DNA of 64,000 nt from Planctomycetota bacterium (lineage in GTDB: Bacteria; Planctomycetota; UBA1135; UBA2386), in NCBI GenBank assembly GCA_020638735.1, contig JACKHZ010000011.1:615320-679319 (forward strand), read 5' to 3'. The translations under genes and the position numbers were made by a program. Under the pieces are notes generated by a model. That model did not search any database. It worked only from the letters and a program-made list of their open reading frames with translations, and was not told where the DNA came from. Shown here piece after piece: positions 47,473-56,859 of this stretch (positions within the stretch are counted from its first letter, which is position 1; the number at the start of each line of letters is the position of its first letter).

Positions 47473-49263
47473 ATGAGCACCCGATCCCGTCGCGCCACCG
47501 TCACCGCCCTGTTCGCCGCCGCCGTCCTCACCGCCCCGCTCGCCGCCCAGAGCTGCAACCTGCTGGCGCTCGAGCCGTCCTCGACGACCACCGCGACGCT
47601 GTGGGACGTCAACAAGATCACCGGCGCGGCCAGCAACCCGCGGCCGATCGTCACCACGCCGGCGCGCGCGCCGACCGAGATGGCGTTCGGCCTCAACGGC
47701 GTGCTGTACGGCGTGTCGATGGGCTCGCTCGGCGACACCCCGCCCGGAGGCAAGCTGTGGACGATCAACCCGGCCACCGGCGCGACGACGTTCGTCGCCG
47801 ACCTGACGATCCCGCTGACCGTCGAGGGCGATCTCGCCATCGATCCGCTGAGCGGCGCGCTCTACGCGATCACCGGCATCGGCGACCTGTTCACGATCGA
47901 CACCTCGACCGGCGTCGGCACGCTGATCGGCAACCTCGCCTGGAGCGACTACTCGGGGCTGTGCTTCGACGAGAACGGCGAGCTGTGGGCCTGGGACAAC
48001 TTCACGCAGTCGCTCTACCACCTCGACAAGAACACCGCGGCGATCCTCGGCCAGGTGCCGGTGTCGCCGTCGCCGGGCGGCAGCGTCGCCGGCCTCGCGT
48101 TCGATGCCACCGCCGGCGACCTCGTGCTGGGCGCCGGCACCCCCGGCCCCAAGGTCGGCGCCGTCGATCGCGTCACCGGCCTGTTCACGCTGGCCGGACC
48201 GATGACCGGCATGGGCGGGTGCTACTCGATCGAGATCGACAGCAGCAGCTGCGCGACCGTCACCAGCGACGGCACCGGCTGCGTGACCCGCTTCGCGTCG
48301 TTCTACGAGCCGATGACCGCGACGGCGATGGACCTCGCCGGCAAGAAGGTCGTCGCCACGTGGAACGGCAACGGCTACCAGGTGAAGACCCTGCCCGGCT
48401 CCGGCTGGACGCTGTCGTCGAGCGCCGTGCAGGTGCCGCTCGCCGACGACGACAGCATCACGTTCGGCAACTACGGGCTCTGCATCGGCTCCAACGGCTG
48501 GGTCGCGCGCGGTCCGGCCAACAGCCTGACCCCGACGCCGACGTCCGCGCTGCTGCTCAACCAGCCGTGCGAGCAGATCAGCGCCTGGACCGACCTCGAC
48601 CCGAGCGACCCGGCCAGCGGCTTCGTCTACTACGACGAGCCGTCGCCGGGCGTCGCCCGCATCACCTACGACGGCGTCATCGCGCCTGGCAACTACGACC
48701 CCAACTGGATCCAGATCGTCTGGAACGTCGGCACCGGCGACTGGTCGATCGAGTTCGGCGCGCTGGCGCTGACCAACCCGCAGCCGTGGCTGGTCGGCTA
48801 CTCGCCCGCCGGCCCCAACCTCGACCCCGGCGTCGACGACGTCTCGACCTTCGGCGCGCCGGTGCACCTGCTGAGCATGTTCGACGTGCTGCCGCTGACG
48901 ATCGCCCCGGTCGGCCGGCCGGTGCAGCAGAACGTCGCCGTGCAGTTCGACGCGCTGGCGACCAACGTCGAGCCGACCGCGCTGCTGCTGCTCGGCGTGA
49001 TCGGCTGGACCGACCCGCACGTGCCGCTGTCGTTCCTCGGCCTGCCGAACGATTGCTGGCTGCACGCGAGCCTCGACGTGTGGTGCGCGCCGGTGTGGTT
49101 CCCCGCCGCGACGCAGCAGTGGAACGTGCTGACGCTGCCGGCGCTGCCGCCGTCGCTGAACGGCGTGGGGTTCCACACCCAGGCGTTCACCTTCGACGCC
49201 AACGGCCTCGGCCCGACGACGCGCACCAGCAACGGGCTGAAGTGCAAGATCGGGCTGTTCTAG
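47473..49263 (+). CDS. Secreted beta-propeller-like protein with shared C-terminal module
   Basis: 596 residues from an ATG with signal peptide (TVTALFAAAVLTAPLAAQS). Residues 30-270 contain repeated blade-like units built on 'LWTINPATGATTFVADLT', 'LFTIDTSTGVGTLIGNLAW' and 'LYHLDKNTAAILGQVPV', each about 40-45 residues, as in six- or seven-bladed propellers. About 270-460 is a beta-sandwich. The end (about 470-596) matches the module of the preceding peroxidase ('LPALPPSLNGVGFHTQAFTF'). It likely is displayed on the cell surface. No enzyme motif. Confidence 0.7.
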   Translation: MSTRSRRATVTALFAAAVLTAPLAAQSCNLLALEPSSTTTATLWDVNKITGAASNPRPIVTTPARAPTEMAFGLNGVLYGVSMGSLGDTPPGGKLWTINPATGATTFVADLTIPLTVEGDLAIDPLSGALYAITGIGDLFTIDTSTGVGTLIGNLAWSDYSGLCFDENGELWAWDNFTQSLYHLDKNTAAILGQVPVSPSPGGSVAGLAFDATAGDLVLGAGTPGPKVGAVDRVTGLFTLAGPMTGMGGCYSIEIDSSSCATVTSDGTGCVTRFASFYEPMTATAMDLAGKKVVATWNGNGYQVKTLPGSGWTLSSSAVQVPLADDDSITFGNYGLCIGSNGWVARGPANSLTPTPTSALLLNQPCEQISAWTDLDPSDPASGFVYYDEPSPGVARITYDGVIAPGNYDPNWIQIVWNVGTGDWSIEFGALALTNPQPWLVGYSPAGPNLDPGVDDVSTFGAPVHLLSMFDVLPLTIAPVGRPVQQNVAVQFDALATNVEPTALLLLGVIGWTDPHVPLSFLGLPNDCWLHASLDVWCAPVWFPAATQQWNVLTLPALPPSLNGVGFHTQAFTFDANGLGPTTRTSNGLKCKIGLF

Positions 49264-49313
49264 CCCATCGTCGGTGGCGCGGTCGCCCCGTGCGAGCCGC
49301 GCCTGGACGCCGG

Positions 49314-49319
49314 TATGCT
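49314..49319 (+). promoter_or_regulatory. -10 box (TATGCT) placing transcription at the DUF72 start codon
   Basis: TATGCT is followed by six bases (GCGACG) and then the ATG at 49326. The usual start point, 7 bases after the -10 box, is that A. No clear -35 is seen. The same TATGCT occurs at both trmB and the RND exporter. Confidence 0.4.
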
Positions 49320-49325
49320 GCGACG

Positions 49326-50351
49326 ATGCCCGACCGGTCCGACGCGCAGCGCCCCGTGCAGCAAGGCCTGTTCGGTCCGCTCGACGCGACGCCGCGCAGC
49401 ACGCCGAAGGCCGCGACCGGCCCGGCGTCGGTCGCGCCGGCGGTCGTCGGCGACGAGCTGCGCGCGCTGGCTGGCCAGCTGCCGCCGACGCTGCGGCTCG
49501 GCACCTCGTCGTGGAACTTCCCCGGCTGGCGCGGCCTCGTCTACGCGCCCGACGCGGCGACGAAGCACCTCAGCCGCCGCGGCCTCGCCGCCTACGCGCA
49601 GCACCCGCTGCTGCGCACGGTCGGCGTCGACCACACCTTCTACGCGCCGGCCACGGCCGCGACGTTCGCCGACTACGCGGCGCAGGTGCCGGCGGACTTC
49701 CGCTTCCTGGTCAAGGCGTTCGGCGAGCTGCTGCAGCCGCGCCTGCAGCGCCAGAAGGATCCCAATCCGCGCTACCTCGACGCCGACGCATTCGTCGTCG
49801 AGTGCCTCGAGCCGGCACAGCAGGGCCTCGGCGACAAGCTCGGCGTGCTGCTGCTGCAGTTCTCGCCGCAGGGTCGCGAGCTGGTGCGCGAGCCGCGGCT
49901 GTTCACCGACCTGCTGCACTCGTTCCTGCGCCGCTTGCCGAAGCGCGCGCCGTACGCGGTCGAGCTGCGCGATGCGGCCTTGTTGACCGAAGAGCACGTC
50001 GCGGCGCTGCGCGATTGCGGCGTCGCCCACGCGTTCGTCGTGCACCCGTCGATGCCGCCGCTGGCGACGCAACGCGCGCTGGTGCCGATCACGGCGGAAG
50101 GCGGTCCGGTGGTGCTGCGCTGGATGCTGCACGCCGGCTTCGCCTACGAACAGGCCGTGGAGCGCTACGAGCCGTTCGCTCGGCTCGTCGACGTCGACTC
50201 CGACAGCCGCGCGACGATCGCGGCGATGGCCCGCGACGCGCTGCGCGGCTCCGTGCCGATGACCGTGGTCGTCAACAACAAGGCCGAGGGCAGCTCGCCG
50301 CTCAGCGTGTTCGAGCTGGTCAAGGCGATCGTGGCCGCCGGGCCCGGTTGA
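49326..50351 (+). CDS. DUF72 (YecE-like) protein
   Basis: 341 residues. After a 50-residue variable start comes the DUF72 TIM-barrel: 'RLGTSSWNFPGWRGLVYAPD', 'RTVGVDHTFYAPATAATF', 'DFRFLVKAFGELLQPRLQ', 'LGVLLLQFSPQG', 'YAVELRDAALLT' and the closing 'VPMTVVVNNKAEGSSPLSVFE'. The Asn-Asn-Lys and Trp residues are those conserved in the family, whose function is unsettled. Convergent with the next minus-strand gene. Confidence 0.88.
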   Translation: MPDRSDAQRPVQQGLFGPLDATPRSTPKAATGPASVAPAVVGDELRALAGQLPPTLRLGTSSWNFPGWRGLVYAPDAATKHLSRRGLAAYAQHPLLRTVGVDHTFYAPATAATFADYAAQVPADFRFLVKAFGELLQPRLQRQKDPNPRYLDADAFVVECLEPAQQGLGDKLGVLLLQFSPQGRELVREPRLFTDLLHSFLRRLPKRAPYAVELRDAALLTEEHVAALRDCGVAHAFVVHPSMPPLATQRALVPITAEGGPVVLRWMLHAGFAYEQAVERYEPFARLVDVDSDSRATIAAMARDALRGSVPMTVVVNNKAEGSSPLSVFELVKAIVAAGPG

Positions 50352-50385
50352 GTCCGGGCGTCCGTCGCAGCCGGCGACGGCCCGG

Positions 50386-50724
50386 CTACCGCCGGATGCC
50401 GAGCTGCTCGAGCTCGTGGCTGTGCTGCGCGAGCTGCTCCCGGCAAAGCTCGAGCTGGGTCTCGGCCTGCTGCAGATCGCCGCGGGTGACGCGGCCGGCG
50501 TCGTACAGGCTGCGCGTGCTGCGCGCGGCGCGCTCGGCGAGTTCGAGCGACTGGCGATCGATCGCGATCAACTGCTGCAGCTCCGTGGCCCGACGTTCGG
50601 CGCCCCGCGCGGCGAGCTCTGCCGACTGGTCGGCGAGCGGCGCCGGCGTCGACGGCGCGTGTTCCGGCGCAGCCCTGCAGGCGACGCAGAACACGGCCAG
50701 CAATGCTGCCGCACGCGCGCCCAT
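50386..50724 (-). CDS. Small coiled-coil lipoprotein
   Basis: 112 residues. Lipoprotein signal MGARAAALLAVFCVAC, then a short Pro/Ala linker and a single long helix ('SAELAARGAERRATELQQLI', 'ARVTRGDLQQ-type' turn at DAGRVTRGDLQQAETQLEL). The 'SLYDAGRVTRGDLQQAETQL' part resembles one helical hairpin of TolC-like outer-membrane factors, far too short to make a channel. Its ATG overlaps the hpt stop, so it is translated with hpt. Confidence 0.6.
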   Translation of the reverse strand: MGARAAALLAVFCVACRAAPEHAPSTPAPLADQSAELAARGAERRATELQQLIAIDRQSLELAERAARSTRSLYDAGRVTRGDLQQAETQLELCREQLAQHSHELEQLGIRR

Positions 50725-51308
50725 CAGTCCCGCTCCGCCGCACCGGCGAACTCGCGTTCGATCGACGCCTCGTAGACCACCACGTCGCGCAGCTCGCGGT
50801 ACCGCCCGTCGAGGTCCATGCCGAACCCGATCACGAACTCGTCCGGGATCTCGAAGCCGACGTGCTCCACCTCGACCTCGACGACGCGGCGCGACGGCTT
50901 GCTGAGCAGCGACGCGACGCGGACGCTCTTCGCGCCGGCGGCGAGGAAGTGCTCACGCAGCGCGGCGATCGTGCGGCCGGTGTCGACGATGTCCTCGAGC
51001 AGCACCACGTGCTGGTCCTTGACCGACGCGCCGTCCTGCAGCGCGCCGAGCGGCGAGACCTTGACCTGGCCGGTGCTCTGCGTGCCCTCGTACGACTTCG
51101 CCCGCACCTCGTGCACCGGCAGTGCTCCCGCGAGCTGCTGCTGCATCAGGCGGGCGAACGGCCGCGCGCCCTCGATGACCTGCACCAGGCACGGCGGCTC
51201 GTCGCCGAGCACGCGCCGCAGCTCGCGCGCGAGCTCCGCGCAGCGGCGCAGGATCTGGTCGTGGGAGAACAGGACGCGGAACGGCGGATGCGAAGTAGCG
51301 GGACTCAC
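50724..51308 (-). CDS. hpt: Hypoxanthine phosphoribosyltransferase
   Basis: 194 residues from a GTG that overlaps the previous gene's stop. The enzyme salvages hypoxanthine and guanine. The PRPP-binding loop reads VVLLEDIVDTGRT, the flexible loop 'EVRAKSYEGTQSTGQVKV', and 'VIGFGMDLDGRYRELRDV' near the end is typical of Hpt. Length fits. A longer upstream reading encodes only Arg/Ala-rich sequence. It is in a transcript with a secreted hydrolase upstream and a lipoprotein downstream. Confidence 0.92.
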   Translation of the reverse strand: MSPATSHPPFRVLFSHDQILRRCAELARELRRVLGDEPPCLVQVIEGARPFARLMQQQLAGALPVHEVRAKSYEGTQSTGQVKVSPLGALQDGASVKDQHVVLLEDIVDTGRTIAALREHFLAAGAKSVRVASLLSKPSRRVVEVEVEHVGFEIPDEFVIGFGMDLDGRYRELRDVVVYEASIEREFAGAAERD

Positions 51309-53110
51309 GGCAGCACGATGGCGCGCGCCGGTGACACGCCGGGCGCGTTGAGGTTGATGTCGAGCACGACGTGGGCGACGTGCAGGGTCACGCCGGTCAG
51401 CGGGTTGGGCTGCGGCAGCATGACGTCGAGGGAACGGTAGCCGAGCGGGGGCACGAGGTCGACGAAGCCTGCCACCGACAGCGCCGACGACAGCAGCGCG
51501 TCGGGGTCGACCGGGATCCACGCCCCGCCGAACGGGAAGCCGGTCACAGCGCTGTTCGACAGCGCGAAGACGCTGAAGTGCCAGGCGTGGTCGAGCGCGG
51601 TCCCGTGCAGCGTGAACCGGTCGGGGCGCACCGTTACGCCGCACTGCACCGGGTGCACCGTCTGGTCGTTCGGGCAGCGCTGGCCAGGCGAGCCGAGGTC
51701 GCCGGCGCCGTAGGCCGTCGTCGCCGCCTGGTAGTTGGTGGCGAGCTCCGGCCCGAGCAGGTCGCGCCGCTCGGCGGCGACCCCGCTGCCGCCGGGGAAG
51801 CCGCTCGCGTAGCCGAGGCTGTCGACGAGGACCGCGCCCTGCTGCAGCGTGACGACGTCGCTGCTGTCGCCGAGCGAGAGGGTGTTGTACGGCAGCGCCA
51901 TGCCGAGCGGCTGGCCGCCGTTGCGCGCTGCCGCGCCGTCGACCTGGAACAGCATCGGGCGACCCGGCACCAGCATGAAGTTGCTCGCCAGCGTGATCGT
52001 GCCGCCGTCGTCGCCGAGGCGCAGCCCGGCGAGCGCCACGGGCATCTCGCCGATGTTGACGACCTCGACGTATTCACCGTTGGTGTCGGCGACCGCCGCC
52101 GGGTTGCGCTGCACCTCGCTGATGCGCACGTCGCCGGCAGCCATCGGCGACGGGATCACCTCGTCGCAGAAGAAGTCGAGGAAGTCGCCGTTGTGCGCCG
52201 TGGCGCGGTAGCGGCGGCCGTCGGTGTCGACGCGGACGTCGCCGGTGACGCCGAAGCCGATGGTGTTGGCGCTGCCCCGCGTCGTCGACAGCAGCGCGCG
52301 CGCCGCCAGCGCCTGGTTGACGCGGTTGACGATCGTCGGGCTCGGGTGACCGTAGGAGTTGCCGACGCCGCAGCTGACCACCGCCAGCTCCGGCTGCAGC
52401 GCCGCCATCAGGTTGAGGTTGGTCGAGGTCGTCGAGCCGTGGTGGCTGAGCTTGTAGACGTCGACGTCGCCGCAGGCGAGCACCGCCGATGACTCGACGT
52501 CGGCGGTGCTGCCGCCGCCGCCGGTCAGGTCGCCGGCGAGGAACATCGAGAAGTCGCCGTAGTCGATGCGCAGCCCGATCGAGCGCGAGTTCTCCTCCTG
52601 TGACGAGTTGGCCGGGTTGACGAACGCGCCGCCGTCGACCTCGCCGTTGGCGCAGACGCAGCGCATCACCGCGCCGCCGCCGAGCTGGTAGACGCGGCCG
52701 ACGACGATCGTCTGCCGCTGTGCGCCCGCGGCGTTGAGGTAGCCGGTCATGCTCGAGTTGGCCGGGCGGTTGACGTCGCCGCGGTCGAGCGCGAGCTGGA
52801 ACGGCAGCGCGCTGCGCACCTCGTCCATGCCGCCCATGTGGTCGACGTGGAAGTGCGAGACCACCGAGTAGCCGTAGCCGCTCGGCTGCAGCGCGCCGAT
52901 CGCCGGCAGCATCGCCAGCGTGCCTTCGCCTTCGGGCCCGGCGTCGACGACGTGCACCGTGCCGTCCGGCGCGCGCACGACGATGCCGTCGCCCTGACCG
53001 ACGTCGACGACGACGATGGTCAGGCCCTGCGGCGGATCGGCGAGGTTGCCCTGCGGGGCCGCGAGGCAGAGGCCGAGCGACAGGCAGACTGCGGAGAACG
53101 CGGCGAGCAT
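51305..53110 (-). CDS. Secreted ComEC-like metallo-beta-lactamase-fold protein with lamin-tail domain
   Basis: 601 residues with signal peptide (LAAFSAVCLSLGLCLAA). Residues 28-330 are a ComEC/Rec2-type hydrolase: 'VVVDVGQGDGIVVRAPDG', 'VVSHFHVDHMGGMDEV' (metal motif HxHxDH), 'FSMFLAGDLTGGG' and 'VYKLSHHGSTTSTNLNL'. Residues about 340-470 are a lamin-tail (LTD) domain ('ISEVQRNPAAVADTNGEYVEVVNIGEMPVALAG' in part). The end carries the shared module (LPQPNPLTGVTLHVAHVVLD). LTD domains are often joined to extracellular nucleases, so cutting of external DNA or phosphodiesters is a fair guess. Confidence 0.82.
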   Translation of the reverse strand: MLAAFSAVCLSLGLCLAAPQGNLADPPQGLTIVVVDVGQGDGIVVRAPDGTVHVVDAGPEGEGTLAMLPAIGALQPSGYGYSVVSHFHVDHMGGMDEVRSALPFQLALDRGDVNRPANSSMTGYLNAAGAQRQTIVVGRVYQLGGGAVMRCVCANGEVDGGAFVNPANSSQEENSRSIGLRIDYGDFSMFLAGDLTGGGGSTADVESSAVLACGDVDVYKLSHHGSTTSTNLNLMAALQPELAVVSCGVGNSYGHPSPTIVNRVNQALAARALLSTTRGSANTIGFGVTGDVRVDTDGRRYRATAHNGDFLDFFCDEVIPSPMAAGDVRISEVQRNPAAVADTNGEYVEVVNIGEMPVALAGLRLGDDGGTITLASNFMLVPGRPMLFQVDGAAARNGGQPLGMALPYNTLSLGDSSDVVTLQQGAVLVDSLGYASGFPGGSGVAAERRDLLGPELATNYQAATTAYGAGDLGSPGQRCPNDQTVHPVQCGVTVRPDRFTLHGTALDHAWHFSVFALSNSAVTGFPFGGAWIPVDPDALLSSALSVAGFVDLVPPLGYRSLDVMLPQPNPLTGVTLHVAHVVLDINLNAPGVSPARAIVLP

Positions 53111-53250
53111 GCGGCGAACAGGCTATCCGCTCCGCGCCCGATTCCGATGCCGCGCCGCCGCGCCTTGTCAGCCCGGCGCCTCCCACCTAGCCTGAACTCC
53201 TTCGCCACAGCCGCGGCGCCGCGCGCGGGAACCACCAACGTGGAACGACC

Positions 53251-55812
53251 ATGACATCGACGATCCGTGCGCGTCTGCGTTCCGCCCTGCTGCAAGCCGC
53301 GATGCTCGCCACCACGGCAGGAATCGGCGTCGCCCAGTGTGGCGACTGGCTGCTCGACGATGGCGTACCGGGCATCCAAGCCGCCACCAGCAACGTACGC
53401 TGCGCCACCGCGTGGGACCCCGACGGCGGCGGCCCGCTGGCGGCGCGCCTCGTTTTCGCCGGCCCCTTCGCGCAGGCCGGCACGGCGCTGACCCCCTACC
53501 TCGCCGTGTTCGACCCCACGACGCAGCTGTGGACGTCCCTCGGCAGCGGCTTCAACGCCGACGTGTTCGCGGTGGCGGCAGGGCCGAACGGTGCCCTCTA
53601 TGCGGGCGGCGACTTCTTCGTCGCCGGCGGCGGCTTCGCGACATCGGTGGCGCGTTGGGACGGCACCGACTGGCAGCCGCTCGCCGCGGGCCTCGACAAC
53701 CGGGTCAGCGCGCTCGTCGTGATGCCCGACGGTAGCCTGATCGCCGGCGGCACCTTCGCGTCCTCGGGCGGCGCGCCGCTGTCGCACATCGCGCGCTGGA
53801 ACGGCGTTTCCTGGTCGGCGCTCGGCGCGGGCGTCAACGGCACGGTGGTGGCGCTCGCCGTGGCCGACAACGGCGACGTGATCGCCGGCGGCTCGTTCAC
53901 CATGGCCGGCGGTGCGCCGGCGGCCGGCGTGGCGCGTTGGAACGGCAGCAGTTGGTCGCCGCTCGGCGGCGGCATCGCAGGCGCCGTGCTGGCAGTGGCC
54001 ACGGCCCCCAACGGCGACGTCTACTGCGGCGGCGACTTCGCCCAGGCAGGTGGCGTCAACGCGAGCTGCGTAGCGCGTTGGGACGGAACCGCCTGGCACG
54101 CACTGGGCGGCGGGATCACCGGCTCCCTGCTGCACGAGGTCCTCGCGATGGATGTGCAGCCCGGCGGCGACGTCGTGGTCGGCGGCCGCTTCGACCAGGC
54201 GGGCGGCGCACCCGCCAACCGCGTCGCGCGCTGGGACGGCGCCGCGTGGCACCCCCTCGGCGGCGGCGTCACCAGCTCGACCTTCTATTGGGGCGGCGGC
54301 GTCTCGGCGCTCACCCACCTCCCGGACGGCAGCCTTTGGCTCGGCGGGCCGTTCGACCGCGCCGACGGCATCGTCGCCCACGGCGTAGCCCGTTGGGACG
54401 GTACGCAGATGGCTCGCAGCAACGACGGTATCGACGGCAGCGTCACTGCGTCGCTGCCGCTGCGCGACGGCGGCCTGCTGCTCGGCGGCTCGTTTCGCAC
54501 CATCGGCGGCGTCGACACGCCATGCGTCGCGCGCTTCGACGGCGGCGGTTGGCAGGCGCTCGGCGACGGCGTCGGCGGCCTCGTGCAGTACGACAACGTC
54601 AATGCACTCGTCGAGCTGGCGAACGGCGAGCTGCTGCTGTCGGGAACGATCTACGTGCAGACCTCACCGACGAGCACCGGACCTGGCGCGCCGGTGTGGC
54701 ACTTCGACGGCACCGCCTGGAGCTCCTTGCCCGGCATCGCCGGCACCGTCAGGGACCTCGCGCAGCTGCCGGACGGCCGGGTCGTCGCCGTCGGCACCCT
54801 GACCGTCGACACACCGTCGGGCCCGTTGGCCGCGCAGGTCGCGACCTGGGACGGCAGCGCCTGGCAGTCGATCGACCCGGGCTTCGACGGCACGATCCAC
54901 CGCCTCGTGGTGCGCGCGACGGGCGAACTCGTCGTCGGGGGCACCTTCACGAACTTCGGCGGCACCTCGGCCCTTCGCGTCGCGAGCTGGGATGGTGGCA
55001 GCTGGTCGCCGCTCGGCGGCGGCCTGCCGAGCACGCCGTTGCTGGCGCTGCGCAGCAACGGGCAGCTGGTGGCGATGACCTCGAGCAACCCGACCTGGTA
55101 TTCGTTCGCTGGCGGTACCTGGACCAACCACGGCGCGATGGGCTGGAGCTACGCCATCGACCTCGCCGCGCTGCCCGACGGCGACGTGGTCGCGGCCGGC
55201 CAGAGTTCGGCCCCGCCCTACGCGATGCGGTTGCTGCGATGGAACGGCTCGACCTGGAGCGACACCATGCCGACCGGCACGAGCGTCGTCTCCGTCCATC
55301 ACACCGGTCTCATCCCGCAGGGCGGACTCCTGCTCGGTGGCGCGATCCGCCTGCCCGGCATGCGGGCCAGCAGTGCGCTGTCCCAATACATGTCGACGTG
55401 CCCCGCCGGCGCAGTGTCGGCTGGCGCGGGCTGCGCCGGCGCCTCCGGGCAGCCGGTCTACGCCGCGACCGAGCTGCCGTGGCTCGGCGGCAGCTATCGC
55501 GCCCGCGTCACCGACCTGCCGGCCCAAGGCCTCGTGCTGCAGCTGCTCGGCACCGGACCTGCGATCCAGGTGCCACTGCCCGCGGCGCTGCTGCCGGCCT
55601 CCGCTGCCTGCATGGTGCACGTGCTCCCCGAGGTGTTCGGCGTGCAGTTCGCGTCCGGCAGCGCCGAGACGTCGCTGGCAATCCCCGATTCGTCGACGCT
55701 GCTCGGCGCGCAGCTGCGCGATCAGCTGGTCGCACTGGAGCTGGACGACGGCGGGGCCCTGCTCGAGAGTACCGCCAGCAACGCGCTGCTGCTGACCATC
55801 GGCACCTTCTGA
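53251..55812 (+). CDS. Large secreted repeat protein (delta-60/kelch-like) with shared C-terminal module
   Basis: 853 residues. Signal peptide LLQAAMLATTAGIGVAQ. From about 60 to 720 it has some 13 units of 45-52 residues built on 'VARWDGTDWQPLAAGL' and 'LVVMPDGSLIAGGTFA', i.e. a Trp-rich strand followed by GDxxxGGxF. This is the delta-60 type of propeller repeat. After 'CPAGAVSAGAGCAGASG' the last 130 residues resemble the module of the peroxidase and its neighbours (LAIPDSSTLLGAQLRDQLVA). Probably a surface protein. Confidence 0.8.
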   Translation: MTSTIRARLRSALLQAAMLATTAGIGVAQCGDWLLDDGVPGIQAATSNVRCATAWDPDGGGPLAARLVFAGPFAQAGTALTPYLAVFDPTTQLWTSLGSGFNADVFAVAAGPNGALYAGGDFFVAGGGFATSVARWDGTDWQPLAAGLDNRVSALVVMPDGSLIAGGTFASSGGAPLSHIARWNGVSWSALGAGVNGTVVALAVADNGDVIAGGSFTMAGGAPAAGVARWNGSSWSPLGGGIAGAVLAVATAPNGDVYCGGDFAQAGGVNASCVARWDGTAWHALGGGITGSLLHEVLAMDVQPGGDVVVGGRFDQAGGAPANRVARWDGAAWHPLGGGVTSSTFYWGGGVSALTHLPDGSLWLGGPFDRADGIVAHGVARWDGTQMARSNDGIDGSVTASLPLRDGGLLLGGSFRTIGGVDTPCVARFDGGGWQALGDGVGGLVQYDNVNALVELANGELLLSGTIYVQTSPTSTGPGAPVWHFDGTAWSSLPGIAGTVRDLAQLPDGRVVAVGTLTVDTPSGPLAAQVATWDGSAWQSIDPGFDGTIHRLVVRATGELVVGGTFTNFGGTSALRVASWDGGSWSPLGGGLPSTPLLALRSNGQLVAMTSSNPTWYSFAGGTWTNHGAMGWSYAIDLAALPDGDVVAAGQSSAPPYAMRLLRWNGSTWSDTMPTGTSVVSVHHTGLIPQGGLLLGGAIRLPGMRASSALSQYMSTCPAGAVSAGAGCAGASGQPVYAATELPWLGGSYRARVTDLPAQGLVLQLLGTGPAIQVPLPAALLPASAACMVHVLPEVFGVQFASGSAETSLAIPDSSTLLGAQLRDQLVALELDDGGALLESTASNALLLTIGTF

Positions 55813-55868
55813 CCTCGCGACGGAAGGACCGTTGGCGGCGCGCGCGCCGCCGCGGATGATCGGGCGCC

Positions 55869-56645
55869 ATGCCCTTCCTGAGCCACCGCTACGGGCCCGA
55901 CGTCCTGCTGTTCGACGACGCCTGCCTGCAGACCCTGCTGATGCGCATCGGCAGCCCGACCACCGGCACCGCCGAGGTGCCGTCGCTGGTCCGCACCGCC
56001 TACCGCCGCCTGGTGCACGAGGTGCTGAGCCGCGAGTTCCCCCGCACGAGGCAACGCCATGCCACGCGCATGACGGCGCAGGAGCCGCGGGCGTTCGTCA
56101 GCGGCGAGATGCTGTGCCGCAACACGAAGCTGATCATCTGCTCGGTGATCCGCGCCGGCATGCTGCCCGCCCAGGCCTGCTACGAGGCGGCGATCGAGAT
56201 GCTGCCGCCGGAGAACGTGCGCCTCGACGTGCTCAACATGTCCCGCCAGACGGACGCCCAGCACCAGGTCACCGGCGTGCGCCTGGACGGCACCAAGATC
56301 GGCGGCCCGGTCGACGACGCCGTGGTGCTGTTGCCCGACCCGATGGGCGCCACCGGCGGCACCGTCTGCCGCGCGGTCGAGGTCTACCGCGGGCTCGGCG
56401 GGCCGCCGCACGCGATCGCCGCGCTGCACCTGATGATGACTCCCGAGGCGGTGCAGCGGGTGACGACCCAGCACCCGGGCGTGAAGCTCTACTCGGGCCG
56501 ACTCGATCGCGGCCTGTCGAGCGAACGCGCGCTCGCCGCCGAGCCGGGCACGTTCGCCGACGAGGAGCGCGGCCTCAACGACGTGCAGTACATCGTCCCG
56601 GGCGCGGGCGGCATGGGCGAACTGCTGACCAACAGCTGGGTCTGA
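55869..56645 (+). CDS. upp: Uracil phosphoribosyltransferase-like protein
   Basis: 258 residues. It should convert uracil and PRPP to UMP. The PRPP loop is 'VVLLPDPMGATGGTVCRAV', and 'LIICSVIRAGMLPAQACYEA' corresponds to the family's substrate helix; 'LNDVQYIVPGAGGMGELLTNSW' is the conserved C terminus with the uracil-contacting strand. About 40 residues longer than typical, with extra sequence between the first helices and in 'RQTDAQHQVTGVRLDGTKIG'. Assignment is firm at family level. Confidence 0.82.
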   Translation: MPFLSHRYGPDVLLFDDACLQTLLMRIGSPTTGTAEVPSLVRTAYRRLVHEVLSREFPRTRQRHATRMTAQEPRAFVSGEMLCRNTKLIICSVIRAGMLPAQACYEAAIEMLPPENVRLDVLNMSRQTDAQHQVTGVRLDGTKIGGPVDDAVVLLPDPMGATGGTVCRAVEVYRGLGGPPHAIAALHLMMTPEAVQRVTTQHPGVKLYSGRLDRGLSSERALAAEPGTFADEERGLNDVQYIVPGAGGMGELLTNSWV

Positions 56646-56859
56646 CGGCCGCTCCGCCGGCCGGCTGCCGAGGCGGCCGCGGCGGCCGGAACCGCCCCTT
56701 CTTGCGCCGCGACGCATCGCCGGTGCGGCTCTACGGCCCTGCCTTCGGGGCTCCCGAACTGCTTGTCCTGCAATGCCGTAAGGCCTTTGCGGTAGACGTT
56801 ATCCGGAATCTGTCCACAGCTCTGCCACCGCGGATGGAATCGGGTCACATAAGAGGGCG

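Noticed and set aside
46413..50351. 1312-codon plus-strand frame over the peroxidase and propeller genes
   Set aside because: Only its end (DUF72) is real; the earlier part is out of frame with genes having signal peptides and haem motifs.
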